Shown here: piece after piece, positions 1 through 30,626 of the stretch
Layout: the number at the start of each line of letters is the position of its first letter
Numbering within the stretch: the first letter of the stretch is position 1
Source of the DNA: Hermodice carunculata
Taxonomy: Eukaryota > Annelida > Polychaeta > Eunicida > Amphinomidae
Direction: 5' to 3'
NCBI GenBank assembly: GCA_964020975.1
Contig: OZ026630.1
Span: 23,590,739-23,654,738 of the forward strand
DNA: 64,000 nt
Made by a program: the position numbers and the translations under genes
Notes under the pieces: model-generated
The model's input: only the letters and a program-made list of their open reading frames with translations
The model's database searches: none
Told to the model about the DNA's origin: nothing

Positions 1-974
1 CAAGGCTTTGTGTTTCTGTGGAAAATTCTTGTGAAGGGTCTGTCAAAAAGTTCTCAAAAGTTGCCCTGTAAGGTCACTCCAAATGAAAATGTTGAATTCT
101 TGAAGATAACTTTAAATAAAAGGCACATTTGTCAAATGAAACCTCAAGTATCAGGATATCTTATTCAGGTGACTTTAGAAGAGTTTGATGGTAGCTAGGA
201 AAAGCAGAAGTATTTCGAAACTAGGAAAAATGTTGCCAACTGACTGGATATCCCAACTCAAGTATACAATTGTCCCTGCATTGAGCGAACATCCCTTGGA
301 CAGGTCTAAAAAGTGGTCACATAAAGCAGGTGGTCTGTGAATGGAGGTACAATCACACTGAAGAGATTGTGCCTAGAGATAGCTAGGCAGCAGGCAAGAA
401 ACATTACATTAGAATTGGAAATATCTAGTTGCAGCGGAAATCCCTGCTTTTCATACATGTATTCCCAGCTTGCATGACTACTATGACAGCTTTGAAATAA
501 TTCCACGCAAAAGTGTGGTTAGAGTTTCAGACACACGGCAGCCAACAAAAATTACTTTGCAATACAAGCTGTCTGGTTGTGTCTAGGTACATCAGAAATT
601 CTTTCCTTCATGCTCATCTATGCATCATATAATCTGTGTCAACTTAAATATAAGAATCCATGCAAAAGTGAAGGTAGAGTTATGCTTACAAGATTGTGTT
701 TACAGATACGCTCTGCTGCCTACTGAATATCGTGTAGTTGTTGTTCCAAGTTTGCAGGAAATCCATGCAAGTGAAGGAGTTATGCACACACAAGATAGTG
801 TGTATAGATGTGTATAGATGGATGGGCAGTCGTTAAATGTATCCCCAAATGGGACTTAATGGTCAACTGTTAAGTTGCACTACTGCATTGTGACTTGATG
901 GATATTGTTTATATACAGACATAAGCAATTTTCAATTGAAATGATCCATTGGCTGAATGTTTCAGATTTTCAGG
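1..974. other. No gene; weak tandem similarity
   Basis: 'aatccatgca..agtgaagg' and 'agat.gtgt.tagat' recur about 105 bp apart (655 and 760), possibly an old tandem-core repeat. Nothing else recognised. Confidence 0.4.
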
Positions 975-1151
975 TTAACGCTTTTCCCTTTAAACTTGAC
1001 AATGCAGCTGGTCGTCAAATGTTGCCAAAATGGTTTTGACTAATTTCAACCATAATGAAAAACAGCTTGAATAAGAATTGCAAATGACATCAGCATGTCC
1101 CACACCAAGGAAAGCTGTTGACTTGGTCTTAAACCAAGGGGAAAGGGTTAA
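975..1151. mobile_element. TTAA-flanked MITE, copy 1
   Basis: Ends TTAACGCTTTTCCCTT and AAGGGGAAAGGGTTAA form TIRs with TTAA, the signature of piggyBac-type targets. The interior holds the core GGAAAGCTGTTGAC that all four copies share. Confidence 0.55.
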
Positions 1152-3749
1152 GGTGTCAAAGGTCAGCTGAGCACATGTACATGATTGTTGCAGTCATCCA
1201 GTATTTAATTTGCAGATTATATTGATTTGTTTACTTAATACTTTTGATATGATGACTAAATGCTTATAATGAAATTCCTCAGAATGTCTGACCTGTAAGT
1301 GATACATTTACTTGCAGGTGGGCTGCAGCAGAAATGGATTTAACAGAGAAAGTATAAAATTATATTAAATGTATATTTATTTAGCACTGGTGCTATATGA
1401 TAGCTTTGTGGCATAATGCCCTATCTCCACAAGTCATCTAGCATACTGTACTGATATGTCTGCATGGTTTGATCTGTTTCGTGTGGCTGACGTGTACAAG
1501 TATGTCACTTGGCTCTGTGAAACCTACCAAGTCTACAGGTATTAATACTATAACCAGTTTTGAACATGCCTTGCTTCAGGTCCATTGCTGTCTGTTTTGT
1601 GTAAATTAATTGATGCTTTGCACACATGTTGATCTGGGCAATTTTTAGGGGGAATATTGAAGTTCAATAGACCATGGGTCCCAGGGACTTCCTCAGGGCT
1701 ATCACGCAGGACCAAGGGTAACATCTTGAGGGCATTCTAGGGAGTGGAGGCCCCAGAAGCTTCTAGATTTGAGGCATTTTTTCTAGTCATAAAACAGCTT
1801 TTCCTGACACTACAATGACAAACAGGTTGGGTTTTATTGGTAGCCAAATTCCATTTTGCATAAATATGTATGTAAAACACTATTACCCACTTTGTGTCCC
1901 CCCCCCCAAAAAAATCAATCAATAAAAAAAAACCCTCATAGTGTGAAATTGTTTTTTGCTGGTACATTGGCCATCAGTGATAATTATTTTCATAACTCAT
2001 TTATATAAACATATCATGATGGTTGTATTTCGTGCATTATTTTTATGATGCACTTTAATTTTCCACAGTGAAGAGTCACTGTGACATGGGTACTGATAGG
2101 TTCTCCTGTGATTTGTGCAGTTAATACAAGACAATCTGACTCAAGTCAACCGCTAGGCTGCAGGAGGCACCCACCTGGCATTCGGTTTCCAAATTGAACA
2201 ACACCAGAAACTTTCTTCAAAACTATTTTGATTGCTCTCACTGAACACCAGATATTTCATCATCACATTATGTAAAGTTAATCAACTTTAAATCAGTCAG
2301 GTTCAGCCTTAGCCAAAAGTTCAAATGTCACCTCAGTCTACATTTGAAGGAACAGCACCAAAGGCCAATTGATTGAGCACCACTTTACTGTGCAAGGACA
2401 TGTATTTCCCCAGAACATCATGCAAATTGAAAAAAAGTTCTGTCAATAGATCCATTCCTTGCCAGACAGTTCATGTGGTCATGCAACACCAGTCCACATG
2501 TAGAGGACCAGCACAAAAGACAGAGTTGATACATCAGGATTGACTGAGCAAAAAGGGCAACGGACCGTAATTTGTCAAAATGTTGCCAAAAATGCCAGTG
2601 ACATGCCTTTCAAACTCAGAGCAAGAAATGTGCATTTGAAACACAACCTTTTATTCACTTTGCGACCCTCATATCACTGATGAACAGTTAATTAATTATT
2701 AATGCATGCAATGATCAGATCCCAAATGAACAATGCAATTTAGTGGTGGTCCAAAGTGGATCACACTTGATTTAACTTTACGTCAAGGAGAAATGGGTTG
2801 AGGCCATCTTTGGTGTGCAAGAAATTTACACATATTCATGCATGACAAGGCCCATAGCCCTAGAGAGACCTTTGTGAGAGCTAGACATCTGATCAGCAGG
2901 GAAACTGTGCACAACACCAGGTCTTCCACAATGTCCATGTTAAGCATTTTGCTGGGTCTCAGTGTCCACCTCTTATCTTCCTAGCTCCTTTGAATACACG
3001 CATGCTGGGAAAAATGTTTGAAGTTGATGACTCCATGTCATCATGGCAACAAGCATTAAGGAACATTTTGGAACTTGCCACTGGCGATATTTCTGAAAGC
3101 TTTCAAGAGAAGTCCTGAAAGTACCTGAACATTATGACTGGAAATGAAGTCTCAGACCATATTTTCTTGAATGTTCATGTGAGAATCCAGCCATTTTAAA
3201 ATGTAAATGAAGGGGAATAAAGTCTGAACTTTGGAATGGCAAAGAAGGCATGCAAACATGGAGCCATATCACTCATAAATATCCAAGCAGAACAACCGTT
3301 GAACTGCAAAAGCCCATTTCAAGTCTTTACAATTCAGACAAAGAAAAAATCTCAAATTTAATTGATAGTGGGTCTCATCTGAGATGACCGTGTATACTTG
3401 TGGCCAAAGTAAGTCCCCCTCTCAAAAAAAAGTAGGGGATCTTTGATCTCCGATATTACCTGCCTTTTGTAGACAATTTTTTTGTGTATGCAATTTCACT
3501 TTTTCTATCATGATAACCATCTACATTTATTTTACCTCAGGCATTAATATAGTGTTCCGATTTGCTCATTGGGCGTTTAACAGTTTTGACTGTAACCACA
3601 AGAAGTTACTGTTGTTCGCTGCCAATTTTTGTCGCTAGCGGCACTGCATGTTTGACCCGGCCTTGACCAAATAGACCTAATTTATGTCATGTAAAGGAAT
3701 GAAAGTGATGTGATATTTGTTCATTTATTGTTCTTCGGTATAATAAAGG
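1152..3749. other. No feature recognised
   Basis: AT-rich sequence without a convincing exon, repeat array or element end. A last CDO1 exon could be hidden here or elsewhere below 8474, but I could not find it. Confidence 0.4.
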
Positions 3750-3890
3750 AAATGGTGTCCTTGCCTTTGTGGGACAGGAAGAACTGTAAACCTTTGGGAT
3801 GGACTGTCAACCCGAAGCAAAGCTTCGAGTGGACAGTCCACCCCTCAGGTTCACAGTTCTTCCTGTCCCACACAGGCAAGGTCACCATTT
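3750..3890. mobile_element. Near-perfect 141-bp foldback hairpin (MITE or hairpin RNA)
   Basis: Arms 3750-3818 and 3822-3890 are symmetric about 3820 with a three-base loop (GAAGC-aaa-GCTTC). Pairing includes GGGACAGGAAGAACTGT on both arms and TGGACTGTC near the loop; only scattered mismatches. It could be a foldback MITE or a precursor of small RNA. An open frame that runs across it is a by-product. Confidence 0.6.
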
Positions 3891-4334
3891 CATGAATGTA
3901 AAACTGGCATCCTGGGTGTTGCTTACTTCAGTACTGTACTAAAGAGTGGAGTACAGGGCACATTTTACATCAAAACAAAAGATGGCGAGGAGTAACTTTT
4001 CAGGTAACAGTTTATTTTATACTAATTGAGCAACAATGCTAGAATACATTTAATTTGATTAGTTAAAATATATGCTGTATTACTGAATGAAATTCATTTA
4101 GCATGTGCAGACCATTAAGCTATGTTACTCTTCCCAAACTACACTCTGTGTGTGAGTAGATCTGCAGGACTATTTGTTAAAATTTGTTTACTGTTATAAA
4201 TATTGAGACAGCTTATCTCTGTACCTAAATGTATACTGAAAATAACATTAATACTGTCAACAGGTCATTTAATGTACAACTTCACTTCTAACTTGTTGGT
4301 TCTGATCCTCTACATAGCACTGACAGGAAATTAC

Positions 4335-4575
4335 TTAACCCTTTCCCACTTAATCATCAAAAAGCATCTCAATGTAAACTGTCATCTTCCTCAGTCTTTT
4401 TACTTAAATTCCTCATCAGTAGAAAACAGGTGTGATGAGAACTGTAGAAAAGAGCTTTTATGACAGCATGGTATGTATCTCCACGCCTTTCCTCAGCGTG
4501 GGCTGGCTGCATTGCGCCCAACCTGCATCAAGCAAAGCTGTTGACTTAGTCTCATTCTAACCACTAAAGGGCTAA
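4335..4575. mobile_element. TTAA-flanked MITE, copy 2
   Basis: Left end TTAACCCTTTCCC; the right end CTAAAGGGCTAA has decayed. Shares the core CAAAGCTGTTGACTTAG with copy 1. Confidence 0.45.
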
Positions 4576-5255
4576 ATGATGCTTCTCTACCTTGTTTTAT
4601 GATATTAATATATAAACATTAAAATGTTAAAGTCACTTAATCAATACAAACTTAAAATGGCACTGACAGAACTACCTTGTCTTGTGAATACATAGAAACC
4701 CCCATTACTGGACATTTTCTTAAGTAAGAAAAGTATTTTGTGATAAAGTAGTCGCTATGGAGCATTGGTCGGCCCACATATCATATCATGTGTTTTTATC
4801 AAGCAGTCCACACTGAAGTATAACACACATATACAGTTTGAAAGCAGTCCAATTTATATACACACTAAATATACACATAAACGTGAGCAGTTTCATTGTA
4901 ATGGAAAAGACATTTCTTGAAGACACATGTAAATTATAAAGTATCCCAAAGAAGTTTGGTATAAACTACCCAGATACAGTTCTCATGATACATTCAAAAT
5001 CAATAACATCATAGGACTATTACTAGCAACATTTACCTCAGTATTACATGACCAAGTGCAGGCTGTTAAGAAGACTGACCCAAATATGACATGAAGATAA
5101 AAAGTTACTGGTAATTAATCCCTCATTTCATATATACACAGATACATCTTTTTATCATATATAAAACCCTTGTCTGTACAGTCAAACCCACATGGAGACC
5201 ATCCTTGCAGCAACATCAATGTCTTTGAGCAAAGGTCATTTATCACAAGATACCG

Positions 5256-5319
<64 letters not shown>

Positions 5320-6278
5320 CAGAATATGTAAATATGGTCTGAAAAAAAGATTGGTTATTTGCTTGAAAAGAATACTATGCATACTAAGATTGCTGTGTCC
5401 TGTAAGGCATAAGTAAGTTTTATTCAAACATATAACCGTTCATGTTTTCCTGAAACCAAATTTCTGCAAGTTTCGTCCTTCCACATTGAGCTACCTTTGG
5501 CAGTATAATAAAGTGTATGTGATTCAACTTTAGAGCAGGTCTTTTCCAATATTAAATGAATTAACTATTAAAAATGAATGATCAATGTTGGAGTATACAT
5601 ACATGCTGAGAGGAATAGCTTATGGGCGTGGTATACTTTATGACTTTCATGTATAAATATTTAATTTCTGTCTATGGTTACTATATCTGATTCCCTAAAC
5701 AATATATACATGTATTTTCTGAAACAAAACACAACATCAAGTTTGATTTTGGTACTGAATTTAAGATTTTAGCATCAATACTATTGGTGTTATTCAATTT
5801 CAAATAAAATTCGTAAATTTTGCATAAAATTTAAAACAGCAATTTAACAAATAAACATCAATTAAGTATATAGATTATAAAGGAACACAAAACACTCTCC
5901 AAAAGAGTATTTTTTTTAAAGGGCTAAGTTCTAATTTTATTGCTGTTCACATTTTAAGTTTGTTTTTTTTTTTTTAATTTTAACTTTACTTTAAACATCC
6001 TGTAAAGGATTAACTAAAACCTTTCTCCAAAATTTAAAATAGCTTTGCTGTTAGAAGTGTACTGTTTCATTTCCTATAAGAAAACAATGTTTCCCTTTTT
6101 GGTGTTTGCGCAAAAACAAGTAAAATATTTTTTCAATTACGCTGTTAAAATTCAGTTTCTTAATATTAACGGGGATTCCATTAATTTCAATAACTTAATC
6201 CATATGTATACTTTTAGAAAATATATGGTTAAAATGATCTCAACTTAGGCATCTAGTTTATATAAGTACATGTTTGGA
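4576..6278. other. AT-rich spacer with one microsatellite
   Basis: Apart from the (TA)n run at 5258-5314 and short homopolymers nothing is recognised. Confidence 0.4.
5258..5314. repeat. (TA)n microsatellite
   Basis: An uninterrupted TA run of about 57 bp. It produces spurious Ile-Tyr open frames on both strands. Confidence 0.95.
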
Positions 6279-6526
6279 GCAAAGCCATATTTTCTGTGTA
6301 AAATGCTGCAAAAGTGTACCATGCCCTCAAACCTCTATGACAGGATGATCGTGCAGGTCATTTAAACGTTGACCAAGTTCTATGACAGGTGCTAGTTTGT
6401 TGAGCAAAGATATTTTCTGTGTAAAATGCTGCAAAAGTGCACCACGCCCTCAAACTTCTATGACAGGATGATCGTGTAGGTAATTCAAATGTTGACCAAG
6501 TTCTATGACAGGTTCTAGTTTGTTGA
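6279..6526 (+). repeat. Tandem duplication, two units of about 124 bp
   Basis: Units 6279-6403 and 6404-6526 share 'ttttctgtgtaaaatgctgc' and 'ctatgacaggatgatcgtg' at the same offsets, with about 10% difference by eye. Confidence 0.7.
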
Positions 6527-8536
6527 GCAAAGATTTTTATTCAATGATGCAATTTCATAGTGGTCACCCACGACAGCAAGTTTTAAGCAATGATGAAAAT
6601 CTAGAGTGTAGCTCAAATATACAAATGCTGCAACACACTATATGCACAGCTCTGATTGCCTGTATGCAAACAGTATTTTTTGACAATAAACACACTTCCA
6701 AGATATTTTCAGGCAACATCTCCAGTGGCTTAATTATACTGGCAATTTTTAGCTCAGCTGACTTGTCAGTCAGGTCATGCTCCAATGGTTTTAAGATTTT
6801 TTACAAATGTTCTTGTTCATTTTCATTTTTCCCAATGCCCTGTCAATTGCTTTGAAATTGCATAGAGACACTTTTGGGGACCTCTAGACCTTTATTTGAC
6901 AACAAATGGCACTGTGATTATTTTTTGCAGCTTTAAGATTTTTTATGCATCTTCACTTTTTTGCTGACTTTTTCTCTCAATCAGTAAGGGGATAGATATG
7001 TTGATGTTAAATAGCAACAGTGATGATGGTCTTAAACAAAGGTGACCTTGATATTCTTAAGTTCACAGCTCTGTGCATATAAGGTCAGCTGAGAACAGGA
7101 TTGTCATAGTCCTCTAGTTAATAAATATATGACCCAAATATGATATGTTTTAGGGAAAAATCAACATCTGTTTTTTTTTAACCTGGCCTTACACGCACTT
7201 GAATTGGTATTTTTTATCCAGAGTCTAATCAGACACATCAGTGCATGCAAAATCAAAATGGAGACCTCTTACTTTGTCCTTTTCACAGATTGATAATGTA
7301 GAACAACCATTGGGTTGCAAGGTTTTTGTCTGTCATATGTACAATTAATCAGTTTCTCCATTTATACACAGCCAGACAAACTGTTCAAGATCACCAGGTA
7401 TCAAAGCTGCCTCGATTGGTTTTAAACATAATGGAATTTGCCATGTTGGAAATATCTGATTGGTTCTTGCTGAATGAGTTTTGGTGAGCCTTTAAACAGT
7501 CATCCACCTTGAAACACCCTTTTGCCAGCAGAGGTGAGACAATACTGATGCATCGTTGAGGTTCCCTATAGGGTAGCACAGTTTTTTATGACCCAGATCA
7601 TCTCCCTCTTCAGTTGTTCTCTGGCTCAATCAAATGCTGCAATATACAAATATGTTGTCTTACCAAACCACAAAATCCTGAGCATTAATGTACCCAAAAT
7701 AATAATAAAAAAATAAAATAAAAATAAACAAAAATTGTAAAAATCAAATCAAATAAGGAGTTCTATGCAAAGGTTGTTTTGTAGGCTAAAGTCCATGATG
7801 ACCAGGCTTATATACCCACATCGAAGGTGAAGTAATCATTATTTGGAAATTTGATGTGGAAGAGTACCTCTTTTAAAGCTGGTTGCAAAGTTAGATTTTT
7901 TATTTTACTTTATTACATTTATTTTATCAACAAAGTAAGATTTCTTATATATTTTTCACACAAATGTATATTCAAAGAAAGAGCAACTTTGACTGACTTA
8001 GCATCACGCTGACATCATTGACAGATGCTCCAAGTCTCCCGTTTTAGGCGGCAGATCTGTTTTAGCGGCTTATTTTGAAAATCTCACATTCTCCCACCTA
8101 CCATTACATTTTTCCCGCCTTCCATTGAGGGATATATGTATGTATTTCTTATAAATATTGCTTCTAAAATGCACCAGAATTCACCATTTTAACCTTAAAA
8201 TTCAAAAAATTTCCCAAGGAGGTGGTTACCTTCCTCCTTCCCTTAACCCTCCCCCCCCCCCCCCACTTAGGCATGCTGCGACCTCACATCTCCCGCATGC
8301 CAATCACCCATGAGGGAGAATCTCCCTCTTACTAAGGTGCCTAGGTTGGAGCCTCTGCATTGATGGTATAATCGGCTATTGCATGACTTATGTTACTTGG
8401 TGTATACATACAAAATTTTTATTTATTCTATATTTCTCTCCCCCCTCCCCTTTTCTGACAAAAAAAATGTGTTTTACCAAATATGTCCATGAGTCAGACA
8501 TGTGGACTGTTCTTTGGACAAGTACAATATACTAAC
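6527..8536. other. Downstream side of CDO1 exon 3; no further exon recognised
   Basis: Contains the 27-bp motif 6747-6773, a short dyad GAGGGAGA-a-TCTCCCTC near 8312, and pyrimidine-rich stretches. It should include CDO1 3' UTR if the frame reads on to the stop at 8474. Confidence 0.4.
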
Positions 8537-27435
<18,899 letters not shown>

Positions 27436-27529
27436 TGTGTTTTTTTTGTCTTCGTTTCTCAACTTTACTCCCCCTGATTGAAGTTTACCTTCTGATACGA
27501 GGTGCCTGTGACCATACCGTTTTGTTTTC

Positions 27530-27570
27530 TATGTGACGTGACGTCGAGCTGGAATGCTATTGGCTGACGC
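27530..27570 (-). promoter_or_regulatory. Candidate CDO1 promoter: CRE-like and CCAAT motifs
   Basis: About 100-130 bp upstream of the CDO1 ATG lie TGACGTGACGTC (27534-27545), an overlapping pair of CRE half-sites (the second run is TGACGTCG, one base off the full palindrome), and ATTGG (27559-27563), a CCAAT box read on the gene strand. There is no clear TATA box. Spacing fits a proximal promoter. That these sites are used is inference. Confidence 0.45.
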
Positions 27571-27872
27571 CACTCATCGGCTAACACACCTCCAGAGGGT
27601 GCTTCAAAAAATCAATGACAATGTCAAAATGGCATGTTTGCGCACATAAGTGAAGGTATTCAAGCTGATCCCGGGTTCCAGCTGTTTTTTGTTGTTCTTT
27701 GACATTTTTATATAACGTCTACTTTCTTTGATATTTAACATGTAGCCCTAAAATGTGGCCCGCTAAAATATATTGTAAAGGAGAGGAGAGACACTCTAGT
27801 CTTGGCTTGCAACTGATTTAGGCCTAAACTCACTCGATTTATCTTTCATTCATTAAAATCAATAAGCAGAAT

Positions 27873-27874
27873 AT

Positions 27875-27951
<77 letters not shown>

Positions 27952-28055
27952 TGTGAGTGAATATATATATATATATATATATACATGTATATATACAAAC
28001 ATACATATATATACATACATGCATACATACACACACACATATGTGTGTGTGTGAC

Positions 28056-28109
<54 letters not shown>

Positions 28110-28110
28110 A
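27873..28110. repeat. (CA)n-(TA)n-(TG)n mirror array
   Basis: CA run of about 75 bp, a TA run, then a TG run of about 65 bp, so the flanking runs are complementary and could fold back. It starts about 440 bp upstream of the CDO1 ATG. Spurious frames on both strands. Confidence 0.95.
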
Positions 28111-28139
28111 TATATACATACATTCTCTCCTCTCCTCTA

Positions 28140-28898
28140 CCATATATTTTACACAGGCCACAATATTTACATAATCTAGAACTGATTTTATCCATGTTAA
28201 GATCAGATTGTGAGTTTTGTATTCTCGGTGACATGAACATTTGTTTCTCTTGCAAACACACAGGACTCTTTAAATCTTACAAAGCAATTTTAGATTTGTT
28301 CCATTGCACTCTGTGTACAGATACTCATACCAGAATAACTAGTACTACTGAATCAATTTTTGATCACATTATTAGGTACAGCATGGGGATGATAATATGG
28401 CAGTAGACCCTACCGGACAATTACGGTTGCGTTGGACTGAATGATCACTTTCCCATTTATTGTACTCAGAAGATAATCAAGGGTCAATAAAATCAACACA
28501 ATACCATTAAGATCAGATCTATGACACATTAAAACGGAGATTTTTTTGAATCCAAGTTAGTTGCGTGAAATAGATTGGTCTGAAATGTTGAATTGTACTG
28601 GTGTTGAGGCTGCTTGGAATCACGTCAAATCTTTATTCGTTACAATAATGGCCCCAGTGAAAGAAATTAAACTGAAGTGTAGAACAGAAGCTTAATGGAT
28701 GACAGGGGAAATCCTTGAACTTATCAAAGAGAGGGATCGATTGCATTACTTATCCAAGCAGAACTCCAAATCAAGTGACCCTAGAAGTAAGGCAGAGCTT
28801 AATAAAGATTATTGCAAACTCAGGAATAAAACTCTAAGAGAAATATCAAAGGAAAAATCTGAGTATTCTCACAATAAGATCCAAGAAAACAGAAACAA
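28140..28898 (+). mobile_element. CR1/Jockey-like LINE: endonuclease end and linker, broken
   Basis: Frames of an APE-type endonuclease C-terminus are readable: FCILGDMNICFS (catalytic GD-N), then TRITSTTESIFDHI, and the post-EN linker TGEILELIKERDRLHYLSKQ with KEKSEYSHNKIQ. There are several stops and at least one frame change. The sequence stops where Helentron-like copy C begins; the RT part at 35755 may be its continuation. Not a host gene. Confidence 0.6.
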
Positions 28899-28971
28899 AA
28901 ACTAGACAAATCTGATTTACTTGTCAGCAAATCAGTCTGTGTGCCTAGAAATTCAGTGTTCAGTGTTCAGC

Positions 28972-30626
28972 CTTCTACAAAATCCCATTCTCCCGCGTTA
29001 GAAAGATAGGGACACCCAGGTACACTGAACAAGCACTTCATGAAAGTGTGAAATAAACTAGGTGATCAACTGGTGAGGCTGAGGTTGTTCACACCATTTA
29101 TTATTAAAGTCGATCATAGCCATCCACATACCACACGCAGACAAGGCCAAGGGGCTGAGAATAACAATAATTGGGTCATCGGAGACTTTGATACTTCTCT
29201 TAATGAACATTGTAACCAGATGTTGGATGTAGGATGATGGAAATGTGTAGTAACCTTTGAGAACATTGTTTTGTCATTTTCTTTTTTTTTTCTTCCCTAG
29301 TATATGTAGGTCCACATTCTTTGACATATAGTTTGTCACTCATCTTATTATGCCCATGCATAATGTGCACGTAATTTCCACGCTTTCCTTTATCATTGCC
29401 CTACACATGTATATGGATGTACTATAGATTTACATAATGTTTATGCATTATGTTTACAATGCATCCATGTCTGTATTCAGCCATCAGCTTTCCTATGCAC
29501 CATGCACACAAAAACAAGTTATGACAATGAAGCATTTTATTAAAATGTTTATTTGCCTCAAGAACACAGATGACACATTCCCCATAAAATTTGTACACTG
29601 TCAGTGACAACAACAATATGTACATGTACTTATATTAGAATTCTCTGTTCTCAAAGTTTTCTGTAAAATTCACTTTGTACAAGTTCTTCACATAATTTCA
29701 TTTGTGAGTGAAGATGTGTTCATGCTTCGATCATGAAGCTTTGCAATGCAATGCAGAAATTCTAAATCCTCTAGGAACCCCTCAAAATTTTCTGTCTCAC
29801 TTTCACTGTCCCCCAAAATTGAGTAAAAGTCCCTCTGTGGCCAGGTCTCGGTTTTTTCCTCACTGTCTTCATCAAAATCACTCTTATCCAATGTTATATT
29901 ATTGGGAAATTGGATTATTCATAACTATATGTACACAGTTGTATTGTGACAGTACAGATAGATGTGAAATGTGTCTCATCTGAGTTCTTGAAAGAAATAA
30001 AACAATTTTTTTTGGGGGGGGGAATGCTTATTGTCAAACTTCTTATTGTGTGTATGGTCAGCCTGGTATGGTGCATGGAAAATTAAAGCTGATGGCTGTA
30101 TACATGCATGGATGCTTTATAGGGATGTAGCAATGGAAAAAAAAAGACAATAACTCTTGTGCAACATTTACTCAGGGATGTGGGCGAGGGGCTGAAAAGA
30201 AGAGGAAGCCCTCCGATTCATTTTATTTTGCTTATTTTGTCAGTTTCATTGCACTTTAGAAAATTTTGGAATTTGTACTTAGGTCTTTTACAAAAGAGGA
30301 AATCACCTTATCAGCTGAAAACTCACGTCCCTGTTTAGTACACGTTCCAATCTTATCCTAAATGAAAGATCTAGCTACAATGTTCACTAAGAAAAGTAAC
30401 AAAGTCTCTAATGACCTAATTTTGTTATTCACAGCCACTTGGCCTGAGCTTGTCTGAATGTGGTATATGTATGGCTATGACCCAGTAAATGGTGTGAACA
30501 ACCTTAGCTTCAGCAGTTGATCACCTAGTTCATTTAACACTTTAATGAAGTGCTGGTTCAGTGGACCTGGGTGTCCCTGTCCAAAACCAAGGCCATTCTC
30601 CTGCGGGAGAATGGATTTTGCAGAAG
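28972..30626. mobile_element. Long-TIR DNA element nested in copy C
   Basis: A 1655-bp insert with ends CTTCTACAAAATCC and GGATTTTGCAGAAG. Inverted similarity continues about 200 bp inward and reappears at 29461-29505 versus 30066-30113, so the arms reach about 540 bp. The middle (29510-30060) encodes only short frames, one an acidic 67-residue frame on the minus strand (SDFDEDSEE.., 29891-29688). Foldback-like, no recognisable transposase. Confidence 0.65.

Noticed and set aside
3710-3895. 61-codon open frame
   Set aside because: Runs through both arms of the 141-bp hairpin; a by-product of the foldback.
6505-6855. 116-codon plus-strand open frame
   Set aside because: Spans the end of a tandem duplication and a dispersed-repeat motif; no protein hallmark.
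29688-29891. Acidic 67-codon frame as a piggyBac-like transposase N-terminus
   Set aside because: Acidic start alone is not diagnostic and no DDE region follows within the long-TIR element.
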